Positions 56,443 through 57,474 of a stretch of DNA of 57,474 nucleotides are shown here, piece by piece; within the stretch, counting starts at the first letter, position 1; the number at the start of each line of letters is the position of its first letter. Made by a program: the position numbers and the translations under genes. The notes beneath the pieces were generated by a model. The model was not told the origin of the DNA. It saw nothing but the letters and a program-made list of their open reading frames with translations, and did not search any database. Origin of the DNA: an uncultured Isoptericola sp. (GTDB lineage Bacteria > Actinomycetota > Actinomycetes > Actinomycetales > Cellulomonadaceae); NCBI GenBank assembly GCA_947497265.1, contig CANMFP010000016.1, positions 1 through 57,474 on the forward strand. The letters run 5' to 3'.

Positions 56443-57392
56443 CGACGAGCGATCTCCGCGACGAGGGTGACTTCGTCGATGGGTGGAAGGAAGCCCATCA
56501 GGTGGCCGAACGTCTTCCAGGAGTTGACGCCCGCCAACTGCGCGAGGGCGTTGAGGTGGACCCGGTGCTCGAGGTGATCGAGGATCCACGTCGCTCGGAG
56601 GCGCGACATCTTGATCGGCGGGCAGTCAGCGGGAATGTCAGCCTTCTCGATCATGTGCCACAGCCGCGAGCGGTCCCACTCCCGGGCGACGAACCCGAGG
56701 ATGGTCGACCCGGGATCGACGCGTCGGATCTGATCGAGGGTCGCGTCGTGCGGCGGCGTGATCGGGATGGTTCGAGGCGTGTCCCCGGGGACTTCGAGAC
56801 ACAGGTGACCATTCCGGAAGACAAGGTGCTCGGTGGTGAGGCGCCAGGTCTCTCGCGGGTAGATCCCCGTGCCCAGCCCGAGGGCGAGGGTGGAGGTGAG
56901 CCGGCGGCGCTGTGTCGGGGTGCGCTGCTGCTGCGCGACCTCGAGCAGGCGATCGACCTCGGCGCGGGTGTACGGCACGATCGCGTAGTCGGCGCGCATA
57001 CGCGCCGGCAGTGGCGCCCATGGTGCGCGCCGGGTCACGGCTGTGGCGAACCGGCGCAGGTCGGAGCGACGGGTAGCTCGCGACGCGTGCGCGAGGTGGC
57101 TGCATCCGACCGCGATGTACCGCTCAACGACGTCGGGCGTGAAGATCGCCTCACGGTCCAGTGGGCTGCCCTGCCGGTGGGCCCAGACGATGAACTGGCT
57201 GAGTGTCCGCATGGCCTCGATCGCGCGGCGCCGGTCGACTGGACCAACATCGAGTGCGACCGCCCGGGTGAACTCGGCGACAGGCTCCCAGTCCTCGGGC
57301 CGCAGGGCCGTCGGAGCGTACCGGTGTACAGCTTCGCGGGCGGCCGCGGTGGCGTCGACGTCGGCGTGGCGGTTGACGCAGGGCTCCGGCAA
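56439..57392 (-). CDS. Integrase/tyrosine-recombinase-like protein lacking the catalytic tyrosine, 317 aa
   Basis: The layout recalls phage integrases: an N-terminal SAM-like helical region (about 30-125), then a catalytic-like domain with GTGIYPRETWRL near 174-185 (box I; Arg180), SRLRATWILDHL near 263-274 (box II; Arg266, with Ser263 in the usual His place) and GHLMGF at 296-301 (His297). No tyrosine occurs after residue 178, so the strand-cleaving nucleophile is absent. The only in-frame start is TTG 57392, with no ribosome-binding site, nine bases after the stop of the cut-off upstream gene; an ATG at 57405 is in another frame. Expression may depend on reinitiation. The family call is moderate. 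Confidence 0.65.
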   Translation of the reverse strand: MPEPCVNRHADVDATAAAREAVHRYAPTALRPEDWEPVAEFTRAVALDVGPVDRRRAIEAMRTLSQFIVWAHRQGSPLDREAIFTPDVVERYIAVGCSHLAHASRATRRSDLRRFATAVTRRAPWAPLPARMRADYAIVPYTRAEVDRLLEVAQQQRTPTQRRRLTSTLALGLGTGIYPRETWRLTTEHLVFRNGHLCLEVPGDTPRTIPITPPHDATLDQIRRVDPGSTILGFVAREWDRSRLWHMIEKADIPADCPPIKMSRLRATWILDHLEHRVHLNALAQLAGVNSWKTFGHLMGFLPPIDEVTLVAEIARR

Positions 57393-57401
57393 AGTCGCTG
57401 G

Positions 57402-57474
57402 TCATGAGGTGAGTACGAGGTCTGCGGCGGGTTGGTCGTGTCGGGCGTGGTGGCGTAGCGCGGCGGCGATGTTC
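57402..57474 (-). CDS. Partial gene, C-terminal 23 residues, cut by window edge
   Basis: Reads NIAAALRHHARHDQPAADLV then three more residues and TGA. The start lies outside the window. It is nine bases upstream of the integrase-like gene and in the same frame with a stop between, so it is the first visible member of the same operon. It is too short to identify; another recombinase or accessory gene is possible. Confidence 0.5.
   Translation of the reverse strand, partial: NIAAALRHHARHDQPAADLVLTS

Noticed and set aside
54805-57474. tRNA-Leu as a proven integration site with att repeats
   Set aside because: No copy of the tRNA 3' end was found between 54889 and 57474, and the right boundary is outside the window, so attachment sites cannot be claimed.

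Overview
The window is a high-GC (roughly 70 % or more by eye) actinobacterial chromosome segment carrying the replication origin. Gene order around dnaA, several parS sites, TTGTCCACA-type DnaA boxes, a QRRGGKG-type GyrA box, DUF6049, DUF3566, DLW-39, CrgA and the pknA/pknB/pbpA/rodA/pstP/fhaB/fhaA cluster all point to Actinobacteria. They suggest the Micrococcales, possibly the Cellulomonas/Promicromonospora side; the family-level placement is inference.

Layout. 1-232: a 55-bp tandem repeat running off the left edge, then a long hairpin. 233-6710: accessory genes, namely three different MFS transporters and a LOV-GAF-SpoIIE-phosphatase photoreceptor. 6780-16374: the conserved left flank of the origin: CCA-adding enzyme (-), and on the + strand a Nudix hydrolase, DUF6049 protein, MurJ flippase, a membrane pseudokinase with a discoidin-like ectodomain, TrxB and TrxA. 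16496-22492: a minus-strand run parB, parA, rsmG, jag, yidC, yidD, rnpA, rpmH. Six parS-type sites are interleaved, three of them inside perfect or near-perfect palindromes just after stop codons. 22493-24773: dnaA with its DnaA-box-rich promoter, then oriC. 24774-34819: dnaN, gnd, recF, dciA, gyrB, gyrA and a DUF3566 gene. 34936-35239: tRNA-Ile, the 39-residue DLW-39 gene and tRNA-Ala.

35327-41118 is an accessory insert: a small membrane protein, a secreted PL11-type rhamnogalacturonan lyase with two CBM35-like modules, a haloacid-dehalogenase-like hydrolase divergent from a CGNR zinc-finger regulator with paired operator-like repeats, and a membrane-anchored Ala/Lys-rich protein. 41205-54528 is conserved again: cyclophilin, rhomboid protease, CrgA, DUF881 protein, class E sortase, a 54-residue membrane peptide and a PabA/TrpG-type amidotransferase on (mostly) the + strand. 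The minus-strand signalling and elongation operon fhaA-fhaB-pstP-rodA-pbpA-pknA-pknB converges on it. After tRNA-Leu(CAG) the right edge (55114-57474) is a probable mobile module: a cut-off gene, an integrase-like protein with no C-terminal tyrosine, and a DDE-transposase-like protein translationally coupled to it.

How it fits together: DnaA/oriC, DnaN, DciA, RecF and gyrase replicate the origin, and ParA/ParB with the nearby parS sites segregate it. YidC, YidD, RnpA, RpmH and Jag serve membrane-protein insertion and RNA or ribosome functions. MurJ, the pseudokinase, RodA, PbpA, PknA/B, PstP, FhaA/B and CrgA form the wall-growth and division control set, with FhaA and the pseudokinase (partners in mycobacteria) encoded about 40 kb apart. 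The most unusual items are the integrase-like/DDE-like pair, the LOV phosphatase, the parS-bearing palindromes, coding-like DNA out of frame just upstream of gyrB, and a rhomboid gene with no normal start codon at its ribosome-binding site.
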